From Bacteroidota bacterium (GTDB taxonomy: Bacteria; Bacteroidota; Bacteroidia; Chitinophagales; Saprospiraceae), in contig PZPC01000003.1 of assembly GCA_003045895.1 (NCBI GenBank), forward strand, positions 78,146 to 142,145: DNA of 64,000 bases. Direction: 5' to 3'. The position numbers were made by a program, and so were the translations under genes. Each line of letters starts with the position of its first letter. Position 1 is the stretch's first letter. Below the pieces are notes generated by a model, which did not search any database, was not told the DNA's origin, and was given only the letters and a program-made list of their open reading frames with translations. Shown here in pieces: positions 37,601-44,580 of this stretch.

Positions 37601-38146
37601 GTCGGTAATGGCCGCCGTGACGCGGATACCGTCGCCGATTTCGCCCGCCAGTTGCAAGTTGAAACTCGAATTGAGCACCAGGTCCTGGCGGTTGCCAAAG
37701 GACAGCCCGCGGCTGAAGCTGCCCGTGTAGTTGAGTTTCTGCCCGTCGAGGAGGCCACCGCCCGGTGCGTAGGGGTTGTAGCTGCCGATGAGGAGCCCCG
37801 TGGGGTTGTCCTGACGCTGGGTGGTATCGATGAGGGCGAACGGCGTCGTCAGTTGGTAAGGCAACACCCGAAACCGGAGCAGCACACTGTCGGCCGTCAG
37901 GGGGGTGCGCCACCGGAGCTGCTGGCTGGTGAAGGTGTAAAAAGCCGTATCAACCAACTGCCCGTCGGCCTGGGTGAGGCGAATGCTGTAGGGAATCACC
38001 GTCAGGCTGTCGATGGCGTACGTACCGTGGGGCTTCACCCAGCGGTAGCGCTGGTTGTTCCAGGGGGCGTCTTGAGCCACCACGGTGCTGGAGCTCACCA
38101 GGAGCACCAACAGCAGAAATCCGGAGCGTAGTTGTCGCAGTAGCAT
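34643..38146 (-). CDS. giant outer-membrane protein with SprA-like N-terminal motifs
   Basis: A 1167-residue envelope protein. The ATG at 38146 opens a normal signal peptide (MLLRQLRSGFLLLVLL to VVAQ); the frame runs to 38230 with no credible signal sequence. Residues about 120-370 resemble the N-terminal part of SprA, the giant T9SS translocon barrel: GLSFGNRQDLVLNSSFNLQL, TDENLPIQPEGNTRQLRDFD and LTAGDYELRSPEGYF. The C-terminal half has repeating amphipathic strands and ends in a terminal Phe, as outer-membrane barrels do. It is about half the length of SprA and so is a relative, not SprA itself. Its function is unknown; a conduit or surface-assembly role is plausible. Confidence 0.7.
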   Translation of the reverse strand: MLLRQLRSGFLLLVLLVSSSTVVAQDAPWNNQRYRWVKPHGTYAIDSLTVIPYSIRLTQADGQLVDTAFYTFTSQQLRWRTPLTADSVLLRFRVLPYQLTTPFALIDTTQRQDNPTGLLIGSYNPYAPGGGLLDGQKLNYTGSFSRGLSFGNRQDLVLNSSFNLQLAGEIGDGIRVTAAITDENLPIQPEGNTRQLRDFDRIFIRLEKERTQLTAGDYELRSPEGYFLQYFKKLEGASFQTSQRVGDAGEWQNSASVAIARGQFRRQLLVAIEGNQGPYKLQGGSGERFIIVLAGTEKVLLDGQTLQRGRDADYTIDYNQGEVTFTPRRLITKDSRITVEFEYADQRYLRSLYATSSKFESGRWQAYANLYSQQDSKTATGDLQLSDAERLLLQQAGDRFANAAISTVARLDAPDSQRATYTQQDTLVNCNGQDTRYQFLRYAPEGLLTATFTFVGAGQGNYVFDAEQTANERVYRWVAPDTLTCAPRGSYEPVRQLVPPQLQRLLSTGGRYQTGKDGSLRAEIAYSQQDLNRFSRLDANDDEGLATRLDWEQQWQLGPDSSSWRLQSVANYEWVQANFRAINPYRSPEFLRDWNLATINGAGNTLPAGEQLAGAGLGLAHPAWGSVQYRWSTFERTRLYQGQRHAGTLNFSHKTWQILAENSWLNSTAGTQVTQFTRPTVKIEKRFARWNDWLVSVSRQAERSERRPIAGAALDPSSFAFERYSARLSSPEQEKWQVSTAFNRRLDYQAAGQDFRQTTQAEEGEVTGQWQPSKSFRTAGNLTYRQLKVRAADLTTQEPAKTLLGRIDMTTNLWRGAVRSNTTYEIGSGQEPRIEFVYLFVGAGQGQYIWLDSLYNNDGKIQPNEMEIAPFPDIADYIRVSIFTDDFIRTDNVTLNQSLQLEPARNWQKSSQGWQKALSRFDWQSSLSINRKVRALDGVQTWNPFQLSLPDSALVAVSANQRHALFFNRRSTKYDLQLEYTLQPRRLVPTTGFESRNQRAGTLRGRWNMTDASTLRIALARQQRTADSEFFNNKDYDLQGYTLEPALSYQPGQDYRITLSYNYLTEENKLPETGEGLQRSEFQLEGNYQQWLRLSASYIKVDLAGDPRSPVGFVLLNGLQTGRNWIWNAALTRQLGRYLQMTLTYEGRQTGEAATVHVGRAQITALF

Positions 38147-38559
38147 GCGGTTTCTGAACGGCAGAACGGGGAATTTATTGGGTGTAGGGGAGGGGGTAAT
38201 GCGGAAGTTGGTGGCTTTATTGCCAACCAATTACTTAATAGAAGCCTACCTCACTGCCTATAGTTTTGCCGAGGGGTGAAAAAATGAGTTATTTTTGAGC
38301 AAGGAAAAAGGGTTCTTCGCCCTTTAGAGTGGGTAATCGCATCTTGAATGTTTCTGCAAATGAAGGTTTTGCCCTTAAAAGACTGTCTATTAGAAGCTTA
38401 TAGGTAAATCAAGAAATGCTAATCAGTAGAATACATTTAAGATCCACTATATTCGGCCAAGAACCGGAAAAAGGTGTGGCTTGGGGCATAGTTTAGACCA
38501 GCGTTCAGTGGAAGGACGAACAGGAATGGTAAATCAAGCAGAAAAACAATAGACTTAAA
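38147..38559. other. divergent intergenic region
   Basis: About 410 bases between the SprA-like gene and the AT-rich lipoprotein gene. GC content falls from left to right. A short stem (AAAGGG 38307-38312 with CCCTTT 38320-38325) is the only structure seen; no exact TAnnTTTG promoter and no coding frame was found. Confidence 0.45.
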
Positions 38560-39198
38560 ATGAATAAAATTTTGATACTATTATGGGTTGTAATGCTTTC
38601 AGCCTGCTCAGATTCTGTAAATAAATCTACGTTTAATAATTATTGCATTCAACTAAAAAAATGGGAACATGCTTCAGTATTATCAAATAATAATATATGT
38701 AGACTTAAGTACAAACTTCTATATGAGTGGAATCCAAATATAGAGCCAAATGATGCTCTATTCAAAGAGATGGAACTTTTTACTAATTCTGAATTAACTG
38801 TGTCTATTTACGATTCTTTAATAAATGACACTATTCATGCTGTTGCTGCAGCAAAATTATTATTTGTTGAAGATGAAAAAATCCATTTTGAAGTATGCTA
38901 TTTAAACTCGTCAGTAGCAAGTCTTGATTTATTAACTCTCCAAGTTGGTTTTTATGATATCCTCGACAATCTACTTTTTTGGTTTGTCTATGAATATTTA
39001 CCAGAAGAAAATATTCCAGCGCCCTTGCTTAGACCAAATGAAGAATTTTGCATGAATTTCACTCAAGACATTGACCACATTGCTAGTTTACTTGCAAAGT
39101 TTTTGCCGTTAGATAGTTGTAAAATAGAGGATGAGTGCATTCCTAATGTGCTGAATATTAAGGTAGAGGAAATTGGACTTTCACCTGCTGTACAGTAG
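38560..39198 (+). CDS. AT-rich hypothetical lipoprotein
   Basis: A 212-residue protein with a lipoprotein signal (MNKILILLWVVMLSAC, lipidated C16). The mature part is acidic, contains seven cysteines including C16, and matches no family I know. Base composition is strikingly AT-rich compared with every neighbour, with Asn/Ile/Lys codons ending in A or T. This suggests recent acquisition or a different selective history. A hairpin (39236-39261) follows the stop. No mobility gene is adjacent. Confidence 0.75.
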   Translation: MNKILILLWVVMLSACSDSVNKSTFNNYCIQLKKWEHASVLSNNNICRLKYKLLYEWNPNIEPNDALFKEMELFTNSELTVSIYDSLINDTIHAVAAAKLLFVEDEKIHFEVCYLNSSVASLDLLTLQVGFYDILDNLLFWFVYEYLPEENIPAPLLRPNEEFCMNFTQDIDHIASLLAKFLPLDSCKIEDECIPNVLNIKVEEIGLSPAVQ

Positions 39199-39503
39199 GC
39201 ATGTCTACGCCGCTATTTGCATGCCTGGCTTTTGGGCCATCTTTTGCCACGAAAAGATGGCGAAGAAAACCGGGGGTCAAGAAACAGGCGAGTCTGCATG
39301 TGGAGGACTGTATTTTTCCAGGAGGTAGTTGTGATTTTCTGTACGGATTTGCAATTGAAATGCTTTTTTTGATAAAAAAAATCACCACTACGCAGCAGTA
39401 TGCCATGGTCAAAGCAATGACCGCGGCCCAGTCGTATATTGCGTACCCTTAAAAAGTTAAAAGTAAAACCCCTACCTTTCGACCTTCCAACGCAACAGCT
39501 ATT
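39199..39503. other. intergenic region after the AT-rich gene
   Basis: About 305 bases. It contains the hairpin listed separately. Short frames exist on both strands (for example 39201-39452 plus), but they share the hairpin sequence, lack family resemblance and probably do not code. Confidence 0.45.
39236..39261. terminator. perfect 10-bp hairpin
   Basis: GCCATCTTTT at 39236-39245 pairs with AAAAGATGGC at 39252-39261 around a 6-base loop, 37 bases after the AT-rich gene. It is probably a terminator, although no U run follows on either strand. Confidence 0.45.
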
Positions 39504-41963
39504 ATGAAAAACTTTTTCCTGACACTTTTTCTGCTCGCCAGTATGGCTCCTATCCTCACGGGCCAAAAAACGGATACTGTTCCCAAGTCCATCGCTGACC
39601 TCATCAAAGACTGCACGGCGTACGAGGGGTACTTCAACTTCTACTGGAACGAAAAGAGCGGCAAGCTCTACCTCGAGATCAACCGGCTACAGGAGGAATT
39701 TCTCTACGTCAACAGCCTTTCGGGGGGCGTAGGCTCCAACGACCTGGGCCTGGATCGCAACCAGTTGGGTTCGGACCGGATCGTAAAATTCGTGCGTTCG
39801 GGGCCCAAGGTGCTGCTCGTGGAACCCAATTACCGCTACCGGGCCGTGAGTGACAACGCCGAAGAGCGCCAGTCGGTGGTGGATGCCTTTGCCCAGTCGG
39901 TGCTCTGGGGGTTCAAAGTCGAGGCCAGCACGGAGGACCGGGTACTCATCGACCTGATGCCGTTTCTGCTGCGCGATGCCCACGACGTCATCGGCCGCCT
40001 GAAAAGCAACAAGCAGGGCACCTTTAAAGTCGAGGGCAGCCGCAGCATCCTCAACCTGGAGCGCTGCAAGGCTTTCCCAAAAAACATAGAACTCGACGCC
40101 CTCGTCACCTTCGTAGGCGATGCCGAAGGTAGGTTGCTGCGCTCGGTGGCGCCCAACGCCAATATGTTTTCCGTGAACCAGCACCACAGTTTTGTGGCGT
40201 TGCCGGAGCCGGGCTATAAACCCCGCGTCTTCGATACGCGCTCCGGGTATTTCCCGTTCAGCTACTACGATTATGCTACGCCCATTGACCAGCCCCTGGA
40301 AAAGCGGTTCATCACCCGCCACCGGCTCGCCAAGAAAGACCCCTCGGCGGAGTTGAGCGACCCCGTAGAACCGATCATTTACTACCTCGACCGCGGCACC
40401 CCCGAGCCTATTCGCTCGGCCCTGCTCGAAGGCGGGCGCTGGTGGAACGAAGCTTTTGCCGCAGCGGGCTACCGCGATGCCTTCCGGGTAGAGGTACTGC
40501 CCCCCGATGCCGACCCCATGGATGTGCGCTACAACGTCATCAACTGGACCCACCGCAGCACCCGGGGCTGGAGCTACGGCAGCTCGGTGGTGGATCCCCG
40601 CACCGGCGAAATCATCAAAGGCCACGTGCTGTTGGGCAGCCTGCGCGTCCGCCAGGATTTCCTGATTGCCCAGGGGATGGTAGAAGCTTACGCCAACGGC
40701 ACCGAAGCTGATCCGCGCCTGCTGGAGCTGGCCCTGGCCCGGTTGCGCCAGTTGTCGGCTCACGAAATCGGACACACCCTGGGCCTGGCCCACAACTTTG
40801 CGGCCAGCTACAACGACCGGGCCTCCGTCATGGATTACCCGCACCCCTACTTCCGCCTCGATGCCGAAGGCAATATGGCTTTCGACCAGGCCTATGCTAC
40901 CGGTATCGGCGCCTGGGACAAGCGCACCATCCTGTACGGTTACCAGGATTTTCCTGCGAACCTGCCCGAGGATGCCGGCCTGCAGTCGATTCTGGCTGGC
41001 AACGCTTCCCTGGGGCTCCTGTACCTGTCGGACCCCGACGCCCGCCCGGTCTACGGTGCTCACCCAACGGGTCACCTCTGGGACAACGGCCAGTCGGCTA
41101 CCGAAGAATTGCGTCGTATGAGCCTGTTGCGCAAGAAAGCCCTCATCAATTTCAGTGAGAAAAATATTCCGGAAGGAGCACCGCTGTCTACGTTGGAAGA
41201 CGTGCTGGCGCCGCTGTATTTCATGCACCGCTACCAGGTGGAAGCCGTGGCCAAAGTGGTGGGTGGGGTCAACTACACCTACGCTGTGCGCGGCGAGACC
41301 GGGGCCGACGTGGCCCAGGTGACCATCATCGATAACGACGAACAGCGCGGCGCCTTCAAGGCCCTGTTGGAGACACTGAACCCCGACTTCCTGGCCATCC
41401 CCGAGCACATTCTGGAACTCATTCCGCCACCGGCCTACGGGTACGACCGGGGCCGCGAACAGTTCACTATCCATACCGGCCTGCCCCTCGATCCCCTGGC
41501 TGCTGCCGAAGCTTCGGCCGACTACACCTTTACTTTTTTGTTCAATCCGCAACGTATGGCCCGCCTCGTCGAGCAGGCAGCCCGCAAGCCTTACTTCCTC
41601 TCGGCTACCGAAATACTGGCTTCCACCCGGCGCCAGTTGCAGGAGCAGGTGAGCGGCGGCGCCGGCAACTACCAGCATGCCATTGCCCGCGTCGTGGAGC
41701 AACGCTTTGTGTACCACCTTCTCCAACTCGCGGCCATGAAAAACATCCAACCCCAGGTAGCTGCTACGGCCTTGTCGTCGTTGATCGACATCCAGGGGCA
41801 GCTTCCGGAGCGCATCGCCAACAGCTCGGCCAACAGTCCTGATCGGGCCCACCTGCGCTACCTCCTGGACCAGATAGAACAGTTTCGCCGCAACCCCGCC
41901 GAGTTCAAGGTGCCACCTGCTCCGAGTTTGCCCGACGGGTCGCCGATCGGGTGTGGGGAATAA
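39504..41963 (+). CDS. secreted zinc-dependent metalloprotease (DUF5117/DUF4953 type)
   Basis: An 819-residue exported metallopeptidase. It has a signal peptide (1-20), then a DUF5117-like region (about 30-230) with EEFLYVNSLSGGVGSNDLGL and IVKFVRSGPKVLL. The catalytic zinc motif HEIGHTLGLAH has H420, E421, H424 and H430, with a Met-turn SVMDYPHP about 20 residues later, and a DUF4953-like C-terminal part follows. This is the metzincin-type layout of a large uncharacterised family common in Bacteroidota. No T9SS domain is seen, so it probably stays periplasmic. It appears to be a single gene; the permease gene starts 60 bases later. Confidence 0.9.
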   Translation: MKNFFLTLFLLASMAPILTGQKTDTVPKSIADLIKDCTAYEGYFNFYWNEKSGKLYLEINRLQEEFLYVNSLSGGVGSNDLGLDRNQLGSDRIVKFVRSGPKVLLVEPNYRYRAVSDNAEERQSVVDAFAQSVLWGFKVEASTEDRVLIDLMPFLLRDAHDVIGRLKSNKQGTFKVEGSRSILNLERCKAFPKNIELDALVTFVGDAEGRLLRSVAPNANMFSVNQHHSFVALPEPGYKPRVFDTRSGYFPFSYYDYATPIDQPLEKRFITRHRLAKKDPSAELSDPVEPIIYYLDRGTPEPIRSALLEGGRWWNEAFAAAGYRDAFRVEVLPPDADPMDVRYNVINWTHRSTRGWSYGSSVVDPRTGEIIKGHVLLGSLRVRQDFLIAQGMVEAYANGTEADPRLLELALARLRQLSAHEIGHTLGLAHNFAASYNDRASVMDYPHPYFRLDAEGNMAFDQAYATGIGAWDKRTILYGYQDFPANLPEDAGLQSILAGNASLGLLYLSDPDARPVYGAHPTGHLWDNGQSATEELRRMSLLRKKALINFSEKNIPEGAPLSTLEDVLAPLYFMHRYQVEAVAKVVGGVNYTYAVRGETGADVAQVTIIDNDEQRGAFKALLETLNPDFLAIPEHILELIPPPAYGYDRGREQFTIHTGLPLDPLAAAEASADYTFTFLFNPQRMARLVEQAARKPYFLSATEILASTRRQLQEQVSGGAGNYQHAIARVVEQRFVYHLLQLAAMKNIQPQVAATALSSLIDIQGQLPERIANSSANSPDRAHLRYLLDQIEQFRRNPAEFKVPPAPSLPDGSPIGCGE

Positions 41964-42023
41964 CGATTAACAACTTGCCTGGTCACCCCGGCGCTTAATA
42001 GCCATCCATTAACCCAACCGCCC

Positions 42024-43304
42024 ATGCTCACCGATAAAATAGGATTACTGCCTACCACGGCGCTGGTTGTTGGCAACATGGTGGGGTCGGGGATATTTCT
42101 GTTGCCGGCTGCACTGGCGGTGTACGGCGGCATCAGTATGCTGGGGTGGGTGTGCTCGTCGGTGGGAGCGATCTTGCTGGCGCTGGTATTTGGCAACCTC
42201 AGCCGCCTGTTGCCCGCGGTTGACGGTGGCCCCTACGCCTACACCCGGGTGGGGCTGGGCGATTTTCCGGCCTTCCTGGTGGCCTGGGGTTACTGGATCT
42301 CCATCTGGAGCACCAACGCGGCGATCGCCGTGGCCCTGGTGGGCTACCTGGGCGTCTTCTTTCCGGCGTTGCAAACCAACAACCTGCTGGCCATCGTTAC
42401 CGGCCTGGGCTTCATCTGGGGGTTCAGCTGGATCAATACGCGCTCCATCCGCACCGTGGGCCTGGTACAGCTGGTGACGACGGTGCTGAAAGTTATGCCC
42501 CTGCTGTTCATTGGGCTGGTGGGTATCTTTTATATCCAGGCTGACCATTTTGTACCCTTCAATCGCAGTGGGGGCTCCAGCTGGTCGGCGATCACGAATA
42601 CCACCATGCTCACCCTGTTTGCCTACCTGGGCATGGAAAGTGCGACCATCCCTGGCCGCAGCATAAAAAATGCCGCGACTACGGTGCGCCGCGCCACCAT
42701 CATCGGTACGGGGCTCACCATTGGGCTGTACCTGCTCAGTTCGGCGGCCGTCATGGGTATCGTACCACTAGCGGTGCTGGCCACGTCTACGGCGCCGTTT
42801 GCCGATGCTGCCGCTATCTTCTGGGGCCCTGCTGCGCGGTACATTGTGGCTGCCGGTGCCGTGGTCTCCACCATGGGCGCCCTCAATGGCTGGATCCTGA
42901 TCCAGGGGCAGATTCCGCTGGCAGCAGCCCAGGATGGCCTGTTTCCCCATTTTTTTGGCCGCCTCAACGTCCGGGAAAGGCCCGCCCTGGGGATTGTCCT
43001 GTCGAGCGTCCTGGTGTCGGGGCTGATGCTGCTGAACTATTCGAAAAGCCTGGTTGGTGCTTTCACTTTCATGATGACCTTATCGACGCTCGCCGTGATT
43101 ACGCCTTACCTCTTTTCTACCGCCAGCTACGCCCTGCTGGTTCGCAAAGCGGGATTGCCACAAAAAAGTGGGCAACTGGGGTTGGCGCTCGCCGCTTTTT
43201 GTTTTTCTTTATGGATCATCGTGGGTTGCGGGCAGGAGGTGGTCTTCTGGGGCTTCTTGTTGCTGATGGCAGGCATTCCGTTTTACGTGGGTTTGAAGGA
43301 GTAA
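42024..43304 (+). CDS. APC-family amino acid permease
   Basis: A 426-residue transporter with about 12 membrane helices. The first helix carries GNMVGSGIFLLPAAL, the substrate-binding GSGIF motif of the amino acid-polyamine-organocation (APC) superfamily; AYLGMESATIPG is the helix-6 counterpart. It most resembles basic-amino-acid/polyamine antiporters (AdiC/CadB group). It lies 65 bases upstream of a Rieske oxygenase gene on the same strand and could supply that enzyme's substrate (inference). Confidence 0.9.
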   Translation: MLTDKIGLLPTTALVVGNMVGSGIFLLPAALAVYGGISMLGWVCSSVGAILLALVFGNLSRLLPAVDGGPYAYTRVGLGDFPAFLVAWGYWISIWSTNAAIAVALVGYLGVFFPALQTNNLLAIVTGLGFIWGFSWINTRSIRTVGLVQLVTTVLKVMPLLFIGLVGIFYIQADHFVPFNRSGGSSWSAITNTTMLTLFAYLGMESATIPGRSIKNAATTVRRATIIGTGLTIGLYLLSSAAVMGIVPLAVLATSTAPFADAAAIFWGPAARYIVAAGAVVSTMGALNGWILIQGQIPLAAAQDGLFPHFFGRLNVRERPALGIVLSSVLVSGLMLLNYSKSLVGAFTFMMTLSTLAVITPYLFSTASYALLVRKAGLPQKSGQLGLALAAFCFSLWIIVGCGQEVVFWGFLLLMAGIPFYVGLKE

Positions 43305-43369
43305 GCAGGAGGGCACGCAGCAACCCGACGGGCAAGTAAGCGCAAGTTTTGTCAAAGCAGTAAAATACC

Positions 43370-44458
43370 ATGAACTACAACTACCACATCGATCCAGATA
43401 TCCGCAAGGCGGAGACCTTACCCGCCGCCTTTTACCAGGACGACGGTGTTTTTGCGGCCCTCAAAACCCGCGTTTTTGCGCGTTCCTGGCAGTGGATTGG
43501 GGATGTGTCGCTGGTGCCGCTGGCCCGTTCGGTGTATCCTTTTTTCTTGCTGGAAAATTTCTTGTCGGAACCCCTGGTGCTGACCCGCGGCGCCGATGAC
43601 GAGTTGCACTGCCTGAGCAACGTCTGCACCCACCGGGCCAACCTGGTGGCCTATCACCCGGGGCAGGCAGCTGGCCTGGTATGCGGCTACCACGGTCGGC
43701 GCTTCGGCCTGGATGGCGCTTTTCAGCGGATGCCGGAGTTTGCGGAAGCAGAAAATTTCCCCCGCCCCTGCGACCACCTCCACATCTTTCCCCTCGAGCA
43801 GTGGGGCCCTTTCCTGTTTGCCGGGTTGGAACCAGCCTTCGACCTGGCCGGCATGCTGGAAGCGCTGAACCGACGCATCGGTTTTCTGCCCCTCCACGAA
43901 TTTCGTTACGACGCCAGTAGCAGCAAAGACTACCTGGTGAATGCCCACTGGGCACTGTACTGCGACAATTACCTGGAGGGTTTTCACATCCCCTTCGTGC
44001 ACGCCGACCTGAACGCGGCGCTGGATTACGGCCGCTACACCACCGAGCTATACGATTACGGTAGTTTGCAGATCGGTTATGCCAGCAGCGGGGAGAAGGT
44101 TTTTGACTTGCCGGAGGGGCACGTCGATCACGGCCAGCACGTCGCGGCGTACTACTTCTGGGTATTTCCCAATATGATGTTCAACTTCTACCCCTGGGGC
44201 TTGTCCGTCAACCTGGTAAAACCCATCAGTAAGGACAAAACAAAAGTATCTTTCCTCACCTACGTCTACGACGAAAGCAAACGCCACAGCGGCGCCGGAG
44301 CCCTGCTCGACAAAGTCGAACGCGAGGACGAGTTCGTAGTGGAGGGCGTACACCGGGGCCTGCAGTCCCGCTTTTATCCCGGCGGCCGGTTTTCTCCTAC
44401 CCGCGAGCAAGGGGTGCACCACTTTCAGTCGCTGCTGGCCAACGCGCTGCGGGAGTAG
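43370..44458 (+). CDS. Rieske non-heme iron oxygenase, alpha subunit
   Basis: A 362-residue oxygenase. The Rieske [2Fe-2S] ligands are C86, H88, C105 and H108 (CTH, then 16 residues, then CGYH). The mononuclear iron histidines are H206 and H211 in EGFHIPFVH. The C-terminal domain is SRPBCC-like and ends with the GLQSRFYPGGRFSP and GVHHFQ segments typical of choline-monooxygenase-type members. It would hydroxylate or demethylate a small substrate using O2; which one is not clear. No ferredoxin or reductase partner is adjacent. Its neighbour is an APC permease. Confidence 0.9.
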   Translation: MNYNYHIDPDIRKAETLPAAFYQDDGVFAALKTRVFARSWQWIGDVSLVPLARSVYPFFLLENFLSEPLVLTRGADDELHCLSNVCTHRANLVAYHPGQAAGLVCGYHGRRFGLDGAFQRMPEFAEAENFPRPCDHLHIFPLEQWGPFLFAGLEPAFDLAGMLEALNRRIGFLPLHEFRYDASSSKDYLVNAHWALYCDNYLEGFHIPFVHADLNAALDYGRYTTELYDYGSLQIGYASSGEKVFDLPEGHVDHGQHVAAYYFWVFPNMMFNFYPWGLSVNLVKPISKDKTKVSFLTYVYDESKRHSGAGALLDKVEREDEFVVEGVHRGLQSRFYPGGRFSPTREQGVHHFQSLLANALRE

Positions 44459-44472
44459 TTTCTACACCCGCT

Positions 44473-44580
44473 TGCCACGTCTTCAGCGTTGCCTGCCACG
44501 TCTTCAGCGCCTGCCTCTTCCCACTTCCCACCTCCGACTTCCGACTTTGGCCACCTCCGACTTTGGCCCCTTCCCACTTC
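44473..44580. repeat. short direct repeats between convergent genes
   Basis: The 16-base unit TGCCACGTCTTCAGCG occurs at 44473-44488 and 44494-44509. It is followed by degenerate copies of CACCTCCGACTT and TTCCCACTTC up to 44580. They fill the gap between the Rieske and giant-adhesin stops. No terminator hairpin was seen. Confidence 0.6.

Noticed and set aside
39201..39452. 83-residue plus-strand frame after the AT-rich gene
   Set aside because: It includes a terminator-like hairpin and shows no protein-family features.
39687..41852. 721-residue minus-strand open frame
   Set aside because: It is a shadow of the zinc protease gene: GC-rich codon usage leaves the opposite strand open, and the translation resembles nothing.
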